From NCBI RefSeq assembly GCF_903969135.1, contig NZ_LR824569.1:2625001-2689000 (forward strand): a stretch of DNA of 64,000 bases. Direction: 5' to 3'. Below the pieces are notes generated by a model, which was not told the origin of the DNA, did not search any database, and saw only the letters and a program-made list of their open reading frames with translations. Source of the stretch: Chryseobacterium sp. JV274. GTDB taxonomy: Bacteria > Bacteroidota > Bacteroidia > Flavobacteriales > Weeksellaceae. The position numbers and the translations under genes are program-made. Below are positions 10,865-18,568 of the stretch, piece by piece (the first letter of the stretch is position 1; each line of letters starts with the position of its first letter).

Positions 10865-13357
10865 TTATTTTTTATTAAATAATACCTGTACTTTATTTCT
10901 GATCCTTATCAACAATGGTTCTTTATAATTTTTATCTTCATCAAAATATCCGTAACCATAGCCGTAGCCATAACCGTAACCGTAGCCTTGTTTTGTATTA
11001 TAATCATTATAAACAAGTCCTAAATTGTCAATCTCATCATTATGATACTTATCCGTGATCATTTTCAGCATATACTTTTCTGTGTATTCATGGCGCACAA
11101 CATAAATATTGGCATCAGAATGCTTCATAAGCTCATATGAATCTGCCACTAATCCTACCGGTGGTGAATCTATAATAATGAAATCATATTTTTCTTTCAG
11201 TTCTTCTATAAATTTGATATTTCTCTGGCTCATTAAAAGCTCAGAAGGGTTTGGCGGGATAGGTCCTGAAGTGGCAACATCCAGATTTGGGATTTTTGTT
11301 TTGTTGACAATCTGATCAATTCCCACTTCCCCGGTCAGATAATTTGAAATACCATATTTATTATCAATCTTGAAGTCTCCAAAGATTTTTGGTTTTCTAA
11401 GGTCCATTCCCAATAAGATTGTTTTTTTATCACTTAATCCAATTACAGATGCCAGATTAATGGAAATATAAGTTTTTCCTTCTCCTCCGATGGATGATGT
11501 GATTAATATAACCTTCCCTTTTTGATCTTCATTATCCATCAAAAATCTCATATTGGCTCTTATTCCCCTGAAGGCTTCTGATACGGATGATTTTGGCTGC
11601 TCCAGAACAGTAAGCATATTTTCATTGTTGTTATTTCCGATAACCCCAAGAAGCGGAATTTTTGTAGCACTTAAAAGGTCTTTAATATTTCGGATCTTGT
11701 TGTCAAACACCTCACCAATCAGGATAAATAATAGTGGAAGCAGTAACATTCCAGAAATAATAGCCGTTTTCGCCAATTTAACATTAGGCCCAATTGGTCT
11801 TTGTCCTAAATTTTTAGCCGGGTCAATGACCGTTATATCAGACTGATTGGTAGCCATTCTCATCTGGGTATCACTCTGTCTGCCCAAAAGACTGTTATAA
11901 GTAGCTTCAATCATGTTATAGCCTCTCTCTGCGTCCAGATATCTTCTTTCTTTTTCAGGATAAGTCGCTAAATCAGAATTGGCACCAGCCATTTCACGGT
12001 CTATCTTATTGATTTCTTCATAATATCGGTTATAATAGCTTCTCAAACTATTGGACGACCCCATTCTTGCCTCATCAATAAGCCTGTTGATTTCTCTCAT
12101 AGGCTCTGATGACGGTTTATAAATAGTGGCCATTTCAGCTTTTTTGATATATAAAGCTTTAAGTTCAGAAACCGTTGCTGTGAAAACACCATCTTCAAAA
12201 CCTGCCGCATTTGTTCCGATCATTTTATCAAAATTCTGAGACTGAAGTGTGTTCTTGATATTATTCAGAGAGCTGATTTTACTGATGATATCAGCTTTTT
12301 TAGCTTCAAGTTCTTTTATTTTTTCGAGAGATTTTTCATCTCTGTCTTTAATATTATAAAGTTTTTCTGAAGTCTTTAAATAATTAAGCACATTTGCGCT
12401 TGAATCAAGTTTTTTACGGATATTCCCAAGGTTGTCTTTTAAAAAAATATCCGTATTCTTATTAACGATATTTTTATCAGCAAGTCTTTTTTTCTGCAGT
12501 TCTGCAACAGATTTATTCAGGAAATTAACTGTACTATTAAGGTTGTATCCTTTTTTAGTAATAATCATAATAGACCTGATTTCTTTGTCAAAGTCTACTC
12601 CTGTAGTAGAAACAATTTCATCTACACTCTGGTTTACAGAGTTCAGATTGATAATAATATTATCCAGCTTAATTTTGGTAGCAACAGGATTTTGAAGCAG
12701 CCTGAATCTCAGGTTAGGCGAATTATACCACTCATTAATTTTGATGGTTTTATCTGCTGGTCTGCTATAAGCGTTAATATCCTGGAATCCTTCTACTTCA
12801 TAGTTATATAAGTTCGTTGATTCTCCTTCTTCAGGCAAAACCACTTCATATGCTCCATTTCCTTTCGGTATCAATGTAATAGGATAATTGATCTGCTGAA
12901 GGTGCTTTTTATCAATCTGAAGAAAAACAGGTGAATCATCTTTGTCCAGGTAAGTAGATTTTATAAGCCCTTTGGTAGAATAGTTTACAAAAAGATCTAA
13001 TTCTTTTACCAAAAATTCGTTATGAGATCTGGATAAAAGCATTTTCTTCAAATAAAGCCCATCCTGATTTCCTGTATCTCCCCAAATGAAGTTAATAGAT
13101 TGGTTAGATTGAGTTGGCAGAAACTCCGAAGCTTTACTGGAGGTACTTAATGATAAGTCTGATGCATAAATATTTTGTGCATAATATTTACTGTATACCC
13201 ACGCTATGGCATAGCCAATGATAAGCATTAATACAAACCAGTACCAGTTTTTAAGAATCCTTTTTAAAAAGTGTTCTAAATCAAATAAGGCAAATGTCCC
13301 GGATTTATCTTTCTGAGAATTAGTCTTCTCTGCAGTGTTTACTCTTTCTGGAATCAT
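10865..13357 (-). CDS. wzc: Wzc-type polysaccharide co-polymerase and tyrosine autokinase
   Basis: An 830-aa inner-membrane protein of the polysaccharide co-polymerase/BY-kinase family. It has an N-terminal TM segment (about 37-55), a long periplasmic coiled-coil region (about 300-510), a second TM segment (about 530-550), and a cytoplasmic kinase with Walker A SSIGGEGKT (about 615-625), Walker A' ILLGMDLRKP (about 650) and Walker B FIIIDSPPV (about 725). The C-terminus has a tyrosine cluster made of seven Gly-Tyr dipeptides (about 791-804), then a basic tail. It would gate capsule/EPS export together with the Wza-type lipoprotein encoded 2 bp upstream. Confidence 0.95.
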   Translation of the reverse strand: MIPERVNTAEKTNSQKDKSGTFALFDLEHFLKRILKNWYWFVLMLIIGYAIAWVYSKYYAQNIYASDLSLSTSSKASEFLPTQSNQSINFIWGDTGNQDGLYLKKMLLSRSHNEFLVKELDLFVNYSTKGLIKSTYLDKDDSPVFLQIDKKHLQQINYPITLIPKGNGAYEVVLPEEGESTNLYNYEVEGFQDINAYSRPADKTIKINEWYNSPNLRFRLLQNPVATKIKLDNIIINLNSVNQSVDEIVSTTGVDFDKEIRSIMIITKKGYNLNSTVNFLNKSVAELQKKRLADKNIVNKNTDIFLKDNLGNIRKKLDSSANVLNYLKTSEKLYNIKDRDEKSLEKIKELEAKKADIISKISSLNNIKNTLQSQNFDKMIGTNAAGFEDGVFTATVSELKALYIKKAEMATIYKPSSEPMREINRLIDEARMGSSNSLRSYYNRYYEEINKIDREMAGANSDLATYPEKERRYLDAERGYNMIEATYNSLLGRQSDTQMRMATNQSDITVIDPAKNLGQRPIGPNVKLAKTAIISGMLLLPLLFILIGEVFDNKIRNIKDLLSATKIPLLGVIGNNNNENMLTVLEQPKSSVSEAFRGIRANMRFLMDNEDQKGKVILITSSIGGEGKTYISINLASVIGLSDKKTILLGMDLRKPKIFGDFKIDNKYGISNYLTGEVGIDQIVNKTKIPNLDVATSGPIPPNPSELLMSQRNIKFIEELKEKYDFIIIDSPPVGLVADSYELMKHSDANIYVVRHEYTEKYMLKMITDKYHNDEIDNLGLVYNDYNTKQGYGYGYGYGYGYGYFDEDKNYKEPLLIRIRNKVQVLFNKK
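10946..10987 (-). repeat. Hexanucleotide repeat coding seven Gly-Tyr units
   Basis: Seven consecutive GGN-TAY hexamers code (Gly-Tyr)7 at the C-terminus of the tyrosine kinase. Third bases vary (C, T, A), so the units are degenerate at DNA level, which should lower slippage relative to a perfect repeat. Confidence 0.9.
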
Positions 13358-13359
13358 GG

Positions 13360-14244
13360 CTAAAGATTTTTAAGGAGTAAATAAATAGATAATGCAGTAG
13401 TAATTACAGAAACTCCTGTAGTCAAAGTCTGGATCGGGTCTTTTCCGAATCCATTCAAGCTTTTCGCTCTTGTATTCAGATAGATTTCATCTCCGTTCTG
13501 TATATAATAATAAGGAGAGTTCATAAGATCTTCACGGGTAAGATCTATTTTTGCAATTTTGATTCCTTCTGGAAGCTTTCTGTGAATAACGACTTCTCTT
13601 TTATCAATAGTTCTGTTCAATCCACCATTAATGGCCAATGCCTCAGTAATGGTAAGGGTATTTTTGTGGACTACTTTTTCGCCTGAAAGTCCTGTAGTTT
13701 CCACATCACCAAGAATATAATATGTAATACCGTCTGTATTCAGTCGTACTTCAGATTTACCTTCCTGGAAATTTTCATTTACTTTATCCTGTATTTCTTT
13801 TGTAATATCGTCAAGAGTTCTTCCTTCAGCTTTTACATATCCTATCCCGAACACATTGATATCACCATTGGAGTCCACCTTCAGTCCGTTAAAGTAAAAA
13901 TTCATATTTCCACCTCTTCCACCTCCGGAATTAGCACTCACTACACCTGCTGCACTACCACCTCCTGATATTGCAGAACTTATTGCCCCTCCGCCGGTAA
14001 CTCCGCCTGAAGTATTGTAAGAGGAATAAAACTGTGCAGCATCTCCTTTGGGAGTAGTTACAATATTAAGATTAAGGATGTCGTTTTTAGTAATCCTGTA
14101 CACGGGAATATTGTACGGGATAAGACCTTCTTCGTTAATGACAAGACTTTCGCTTGGCTGCAAGTACCTCACATCTTTTGTTGTGATACATGAGGTAACT
14201 AAAAAAGGGAATATTAAAAATAAATATTTAAAATTCTTCATCAT
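13360..14244 (-). CDS. Polysaccharide export outer-membrane lipoprotein (Wza type)
   Basis: A 294-aa lipoprotein with a type II signal (LFLIFPFLVTSC, lipobox Cys about 19), a poly-export domain (about 45-180) and an SLBB-like domain (about 180-260). It ends with a hydrophobic C-terminus (about 275-292). A Gly/Ser-rich insert (about 78-115, with GGG runs) interrupts the export domain. The family forms the outer-membrane channel for capsule or EPS. It lies 2 bp upstream of the wzc-like gene, so the two are translated from one mRNA. Two ATGs are adjacent (14244, 14241); either may be used. Confidence 0.9.
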   Translation of the reverse strand: MMKNFKYLFLIFPFLVTSCITTKDVRYLQPSESLVINEEGLIPYNIPVYRITKNDILNLNIVTTPKGDAAQFYSSYNTSGGVTGGGAISSAISGGGSAAGVVSANSGGGRGGNMNFYFNGLKVDSNGDINVFGIGYVKAEGRTLDDITKEIQDKVNENFQEGKSEVRLNTDGITYYILGDVETTGLSGEKVVHKNTLTITEALAINGGLNRTIDKREVVIHRKLPEGIKIAKIDLTREDLMNSPYYYIQNGDEIYLNTRAKSLNGFGKDPIQTLTTGVSVITTALSIYLLLKNL

Positions 14245-14279
14245 ATTTGAATATTGTTTACAAAAGTAATATTTAATTG

Positions 14280-15398
14280 TTAATTTTTGTTATTTCTTAA
14301 TCGATATAGCAAATCTGGCAGATAAGCTCCGAAAAAGCCTAATGAAATAATCACCAATAATAACAGATTGACATTAATATGTCTTAAATAATAAGCAACT
14401 CCCACAATCATCAAATAGTAAAGAATGATATAAAAAGTAGATCTTCTGTGGGTAAGATTTAGCTTCAACAGCTTATGGTGAATGTGATTTTTATCAGCGT
14501 CAAATGGTGATTTCTTATTGTAAAGCCTTATAAATATTACATTTAATGTATCTACGATCGGAAGAATCAGGATCGCTACAGCTACTACAGGAGCAGACTG
14601 AAGGTGATATCTTGGTACATCTACCAGGTTTTTATCAATAAAAATATCTATGAAACAAATGGAGGTAAAGGCCAGTAAAAAGCCAAGCAGCATAGATCCG
14701 GTATCTCCCATAAATATTTTACGGGTACGGTAGTTAGACAGGTTATAATACAGAAAAGCCAATACAGTCCCGATAATAACAACAGATAATACCACCAGCG
14801 GATAATTATATTCTCCCAACCGGTAATAGCTTATTCCAAATAAAGCACTGCAGATTACAGAATAACCGCCTGCCAGTCCGTCTATCCCATCGATCAGGTT
14901 GAAAGCATTGATCAGAATAATAAAGGTGGTAATACTGAACAGTACACTTACAAAATACTGCAGTTCATACACACCAAATATCCCAAATAAACTTCTTATT
15001 CTAATATCTGACCCAATCACCACCAGTGAAGACACTACAATTTGTGCAACAAGTTTTTTATAAGCCCTCATTACAACAATATCATCCATTACCCCTACAT
15101 AAAGCAGAATAATCAATGAAGCAAATAAAAATTTGTAGAGGTCAAAAAGCTCATAGGCAAAAATAGAAGCACAAATTCCAATTGAATAGAAAATAGCAAT
15201 TCCACCAAGGTTAGGAATTTCTCTAAGATGCGAACTTCTTATCCCAGGCTCATCCATCAGATTCTTCCTTCTTGAGATCTTGACGATGGTAGGAATAGAG
15301 AAAAAAGTAATTAAAAAGGCGAATACGAAACCAAGTCCTATTTTTACATAGAAAATAGGTATTCCCGATCCGCTTAAGAACAATTCAAAATTTTTCAT
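14280..15398 (-). CDS. Undecaprenyl-phosphate glycosyl-1-phosphate transferase (MraY/WecA family)
   Basis: A 372-aa polytopic protein with about ten TM segments. The family motifs are present: DDIVVMRAYKK, NLIDGIDGLAGG (the conserved Asn/Asp cluster) and FMGDTGSMLLGF. The HHKLL block (about 300-310) matches the cytoplasmic His motif of WecA. It would load the first sugar-phosphate on the C55 carrier for EPS or O-antigen synthesis. It is 36 bp upstream of the Wza-type gene. Sugar specificity cannot be read from sequence. Confidence 0.92.
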   Translation of the reverse strand: MKNFELFLSGSGIPIFYVKIGLGFVFAFLITFFSIPTIVKISRRKNLMDEPGIRSSHLREIPNLGGIAIFYSIGICASIFAYELFDLYKFLFASLIILLYVGVMDDIVVMRAYKKLVAQIVVSSLVVIGSDIRIRSLFGIFGVYELQYFVSVLFSITTFIILINAFNLIDGIDGLAGGYSVICSALFGISYYRLGEYNYPLVVLSVVIIGTVLAFLYYNLSNYRTRKIFMGDTGSMLLGFLLAFTSICFIDIFIDKNLVDVPRYHLQSAPVVAVAILILPIVDTLNVIFIRLYNKKSPFDADKNHIHHKLLKLNLTHRRSTFYIILYYLMIVGVAYYLRHINVNLLLLVIISLGFFGAYLPDLLYRLRNNKN

Positions 15399-15513
15399 TC
15401 TTTCTTATTCAGCACTTGTCTCTCTCTCAATAAAAACTCATCATGTAGAACTTATAAAGAACTTCATCATCATTTTCTACTGCTCGAAACAATAGCACGT
15501 ACATTTGTGTTTA

Positions 15514-16515
15514 TTAAATTAACTTCCTTATCAATCTTTTCTGTCCTCCAAAAAACAGCAGATAAAAAATTTTTTTCTTCAAAGGCAAAGATAAAAGATA
15601 ATTCTTACCAAAACGACTATACTTCAATATATCTTGAATTTTTATTTGTCTTTCCTTCATAAAAAGGACCAGCTGCTCAGACATACTATAAAATATTTCT
15701 TCTTTTTTCACAAAGGCCAGATAAGCCAGAAATGAATAAACTCCTTCAAAAATCTGGAAGTTTTTTAATTCCTCTTTTTTGTGAGAATATTGAGATTCGG
15801 TGAATACATTTTCCACATCGGCCACTGCTTTCAGCATATCAAGTCCTTTTTCCGTATGGGTCTTCGTAATAGAATCTGTACGTTCAAGATATTGATAATG
15901 GAAATTTTGGGTCTGGGCAATGGCATCACATTCCAGCAAAAGTTGTGGAATCAACTGAATATCTTCAAAATGAACACCTTTTTTAAATCTTCTTTGGTTA
16001 AAAAGTTCTTTTTTGAACAGCTTATTGCATGCAAAATAGCTGATATCCGAGAACACTGAAAAATTATTTTCAAGGGTTATTTTCTCGGGCATGTTTGGAA
16101 GCTGAGTCAGTTTTTGGGTAACCTTCCCGGTTTCGTCAACTTTCTGAATATTGCAGATCACCATTTTTGCCTGATGTTTTTCTCCTAAAAGAAACATTTC
16201 TTCAAACATTGTCTCGGAAACATAATCATCACTGTCTACAAAACCTATATAATCTCCGGAAGCTCTGTCAAGCCCAAAATTACGGGCATCACTTAAACCT
16301 CCGTTTTCTTTAGTAAAAGCTTTTATTTTTTCCGGATATCTCTGTGCATATCCTTCAATGATTTTTCCAGAATTATCTTTACTTCCATCGTTCACTACAA
16401 GAATCTCAATATTAGAGAGGCTCTGGTTCACCAGGGAGTCAAGGCATTTTGTCAGATAATTTTCGACATTGTAAACAGGAACAATAATGGATACTTTTGG
16501 GGGAGCATTTGTCAT
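15514..16515 (-). CDS. Family 2 glycosyltransferase
   Basis: A 333-aa GT-A enzyme. VSIIVPVYNVENYL begins the nucleotide-binding domain (about 8-20), VVNDGSKDNS follows (about 38-48), and GFVDSDDYV carries the metal-binding DxD (about 90-98). There is no signal peptide or TM segment. The gene begins 3 bp after the arginase-fold gene and lies 115 bp before the WecA-like gene, so it may be read with either. Acceptor and donor sugars are unknown. Confidence 0.9.
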   Translation of the reverse strand: MTNAPPKVSIIVPVYNVENYLTKCLDSLVNQSLSNIEILVVNDGSKDNSGKIIEGYAQRYPEKIKAFTKENGGLSDARNFGLDRASGDYIGFVDSDDYVSETMFEEMFLLGEKHQAKMVICNIQKVDETGKVTQKLTQLPNMPEKITLENNFSVFSDISYFACNKLFKKELFNQRRFKKGVHFEDIQLIPQLLLECDAIAQTQNFHYQYLERTDSITKTHTEKGLDMLKAVADVENVFTESQYSHKKEELKNFQIFEGVYSFLAYLAFVKKEEIFYSMSEQLVLFMKERQIKIQDILKYSRFGKNYLLSLPLKKKIFYLLFFGGQKRLIRKLI

Positions 16516-16518
16516 ACA

Positions 16519-17589
16519 TTAAATTTTCGTCAGTCTTGCATTCAGCCAGCCTTTTTTAGCTTCATCAAAATCCTTTCTGGAACATGGAATGCAGTTTTCT
16601 ATATTTTCATCATCGCCAAAATACCACAAATTACTGAAAGTATCACGCTTGAAAGCATATTGCCTGTCATCTATCAAAACATAGAACAGTTCATAATGCC
16701 TTTCTTTCGGATGGGAATGCTGAATATTGATTCCTTCAATCAGATACCATAACATTTGTGCTAAAAGCTGGTGGTTCAACTGGTTTTCTGAATAAATATT
16801 ATAATTAAAAATCCCAACAGATTTCAGATTTTCACTTAATCCGATTTCTTTCATGTAGGCACAGATCTCTCTTCTGTTGAGTCCATTGACCTGTGGATTC
16901 ATAGAAAAAGGTTCGCTGAAGCTTTCCACAGCATCACAATTTACGGTCACCAGATCTGCTTTTCTGAAGAAAGGTTCTGTTTTTTCTGTAGAATTCATCA
17001 TTTCAGCGAGACGGATAATATCAAACTCTACTTCTTTGATCAGTCTTACAGAATCCATTTCATTCAAATGCTTCTGATATCCTAAATGGTGGTAATTTTT
17101 AATAGAGAAATTCTTGGCTCCGAAAATTTTGCCTAGAAAAGTATGTTCATTGATTGTTTCACCCTGTTGAAGGGAAATAATATTACTGATTTGGGTATAA
17201 TTGATATTTTTCTGATGAAAATTCAAAGCAGAAAATAATGAGAACGCAAAATCATTGGATCCACCCACAATCACCGGAATTGCTCTTTTGTAATGACATG
17301 CCGACAGTACTTCCTGCAAAATATAATGGGTATCCTGAACAGATTTTCCAGATACCAGATCCCCGAGATCTACAACAGGAATTTCAAAATCCATCTGCGA
17401 AAGTTTATAAAACTCGTTCCTCACTGCTGTAAAATCCTGCACTTCTGCATCTCCGCCCACACCTCTGTAATCAGACACAAACAAAAGAACAATACTGTCT
17501 TCTCTGATATCTTTTGTAATCCGATTTCCTATCTGCCAGCTTTCTGTTTTGAAATTTCTTGGTGAAATGATAAAGTCTTCGAAATCCAT
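16519..17589 (-). CDS. Arginase/formimidoylglutamase-fold protein, probably inactive as a Mn hydrolase
   Basis: A 356-aa protein recognisable as arginase fold from PVIVGGSNDFAFSLFSAL (about 105-121), which corresponds to the GGDH/GGGHD region, and VTVNCDAVESFS, which corresponds to SFDVDxxDP. Key ligands are changed: the His of GGDH is Asn (N112), the region expected to hold DxHxD reads SNIISL (135-140), and the third motif keeps one Asp in NCDAVES. Such divergent members are often labelled formimidoylglutamase in Bacteroidota. I infer a non-catalytic or altered role. It is followed by the GT2 gene 3 bp downstream. Confidence 0.75.
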   Translation of the reverse strand: MDFEDFIISPRNFKTESWQIGNRITKDIREDSIVLLFVSDYRGVGGDAEVQDFTAVRNEFYKLSQMDFEIPVVDLGDLVSGKSVQDTHYILQEVLSACHYKRAIPVIVGGSNDFAFSLFSALNFHQKNINYTQISNIISLQQGETINEHTFLGKIFGAKNFSIKNYHHLGYQKHLNEMDSVRLIKEVEFDIIRLAEMMNSTEKTEPFFRKADLVTVNCDAVESFSEPFSMNPQVNGLNRREICAYMKEIGLSENLKSVGIFNYNIYSENQLNHQLLAQMLWYLIEGINIQHSHPKERHYELFYVLIDDRQYAFKRDTFSNLWYFGDDENIENCIPCSRKDFDEAKKGWLNARLTKI

Positions 17590-17767
17590 ATTTTAATTTG
17601 AATGTAATAATTGATTAATTGCTTGATATAACAAACATACAAAAAACATGGGAACTGAGCAGAATGTGGTATATTTTGTTCATAAAAAAGCCCTCAACAT
17701 CTTTTAATAGCTTTATATTTTCGCCAACCTTATTTTTCATCAACCTTATAAAAACAAATCCGCCTCA

Positions 17768-17797
17768 CATATTGTATGAGGCGGACTTTTTTATTAT
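17768..17797. terminator. Inverted-repeat terminator after the cysteine-periodic gene
   Basis: TCCGCCTCA and TGAGGCGGA form a perfect stem with a short loop, with T runs on both sides. It lies downstream of the minus-strand gene at 17816-18190 and could stop transcription from either side. Boundaries are within a few bases. Confidence 0.75.
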
Positions 17798-17815
17798 AAT
17801 TCGTATGTTAACTAA

Positions 17816-18190
17816 TTAGCACTTTCCGAATGATTGGCTGATAATTGTTATTCCGCCTATAATAATTGTAACTCTGATTCCTGTTGGAATTCCCCAGGTA
17901 GTACATATAGATAAACAAGCCTGACCAGCTGTTCCATTAGGAATACTTAAGGGTATACTGAAACAGTACTTCCCAAAACCTAATGGTAAGTTGATACAAA
18001 CTTTGTTGTTCTCAACAGTAATTGAGATACACTCTGCTGTTACAAGAAGATAACCTACACTGGCATTGGCAAGGCTTAAGTCTGTGTCTGCTCCTGATGA
18101 ACGAAGATTTGCCTGACTGTCTTCGTGTGATCTTTTTGCCGCTTCTAATGCGTGCGAGATAGCTTCTTTGCTAAAATTAAATTCTGACAT
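17816..18190 (-). CDS. Unknown 124-aa protein with regularly spaced cysteines
   Basis: I do not recognise this protein. Residues 4-45 are polar and predicted helical (FSKEAISHALEAAKRSHEDS). Residues 48-124 are hydrophobic beta-type sequence with six Cys at 54, 65, 76, 92, 96 and the very C-terminal 124. The first three are exactly 11 residues apart. There is no signal peptide at the extreme N-terminus, and no transporter or modification gene is adjacent. The gene stands alone, with a terminator 20-50 bp downstream and a 378-bp gap upstream. A modified or secreted peptide is possible but unsupported. Confidence 0.65.
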   Translation of the reverse strand: MSEFNFSKEAISHALEAAKRSHEDSQANLRSSGADTDLSLANASVGYLLVTAECISITVENNKVCINLPLGFGKYCFSIPLSIPNGTAGQACLSICTTWGIPTGIRVTIIIGGITIISQSFGKC

Positions 18191-18568
18191 GATTTGATAG
18201 TTTTGTTTTTCTTACTCGTTTGGCTTTTCAGAATCCGCCTCGTTTTTAAAGTGGTTCCTGAACTCCACCGTCTGTAATATTACGATGTAAATCTATAGAA
18301 TTAAAATACTGAATATCACAGTCTTAGTACTGAATTTTTCATTTGCGTATTTATACTTAAAGCTAAGTAATAAGCGTGTATAGATATTAATTCTCAATAC
18401 AGAGAAATTTATTTAGTTATTATCTTGTTATAATTTTTGCATTTTTTGAAGTGATTATAAATGAAAAAACACAAGTTAAAAACTCATGTTATCACTTATT
18501 ATCTTACTTTATAAAAACAGAAAAAGCACAGACCAAAATCTGTGCTTTCATATTTTAATAAAGACTAT
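18191..18568. other. 378-bp intergenic region
   Basis: AT-rich sequence between topA and the cysteine-periodic gene. It holds the topA terminator (18523-18548) and presumably the promoter of the 17816-18190 gene, though I find no TAnnTTTG match for the minus strand. No open frame longer than about 17 codons is convincing. Confidence 0.6.
18523..18548 (-). terminator. topA terminator
   Basis: AAAGCACAGA and TCTGTGCTTT form a perfect 10-bp stem with a 6-nt loop, followed on the minus strand by TTT-rich sequence. It is about 20 bp past the topA stop. Confidence 0.85.

Noticed and set aside
16519..17589. Label as an active formimidoylglutamase
   Set aside because: The metal-binding His/Asp motifs are not conserved, so the enzymatic name is not supported by the sequence.
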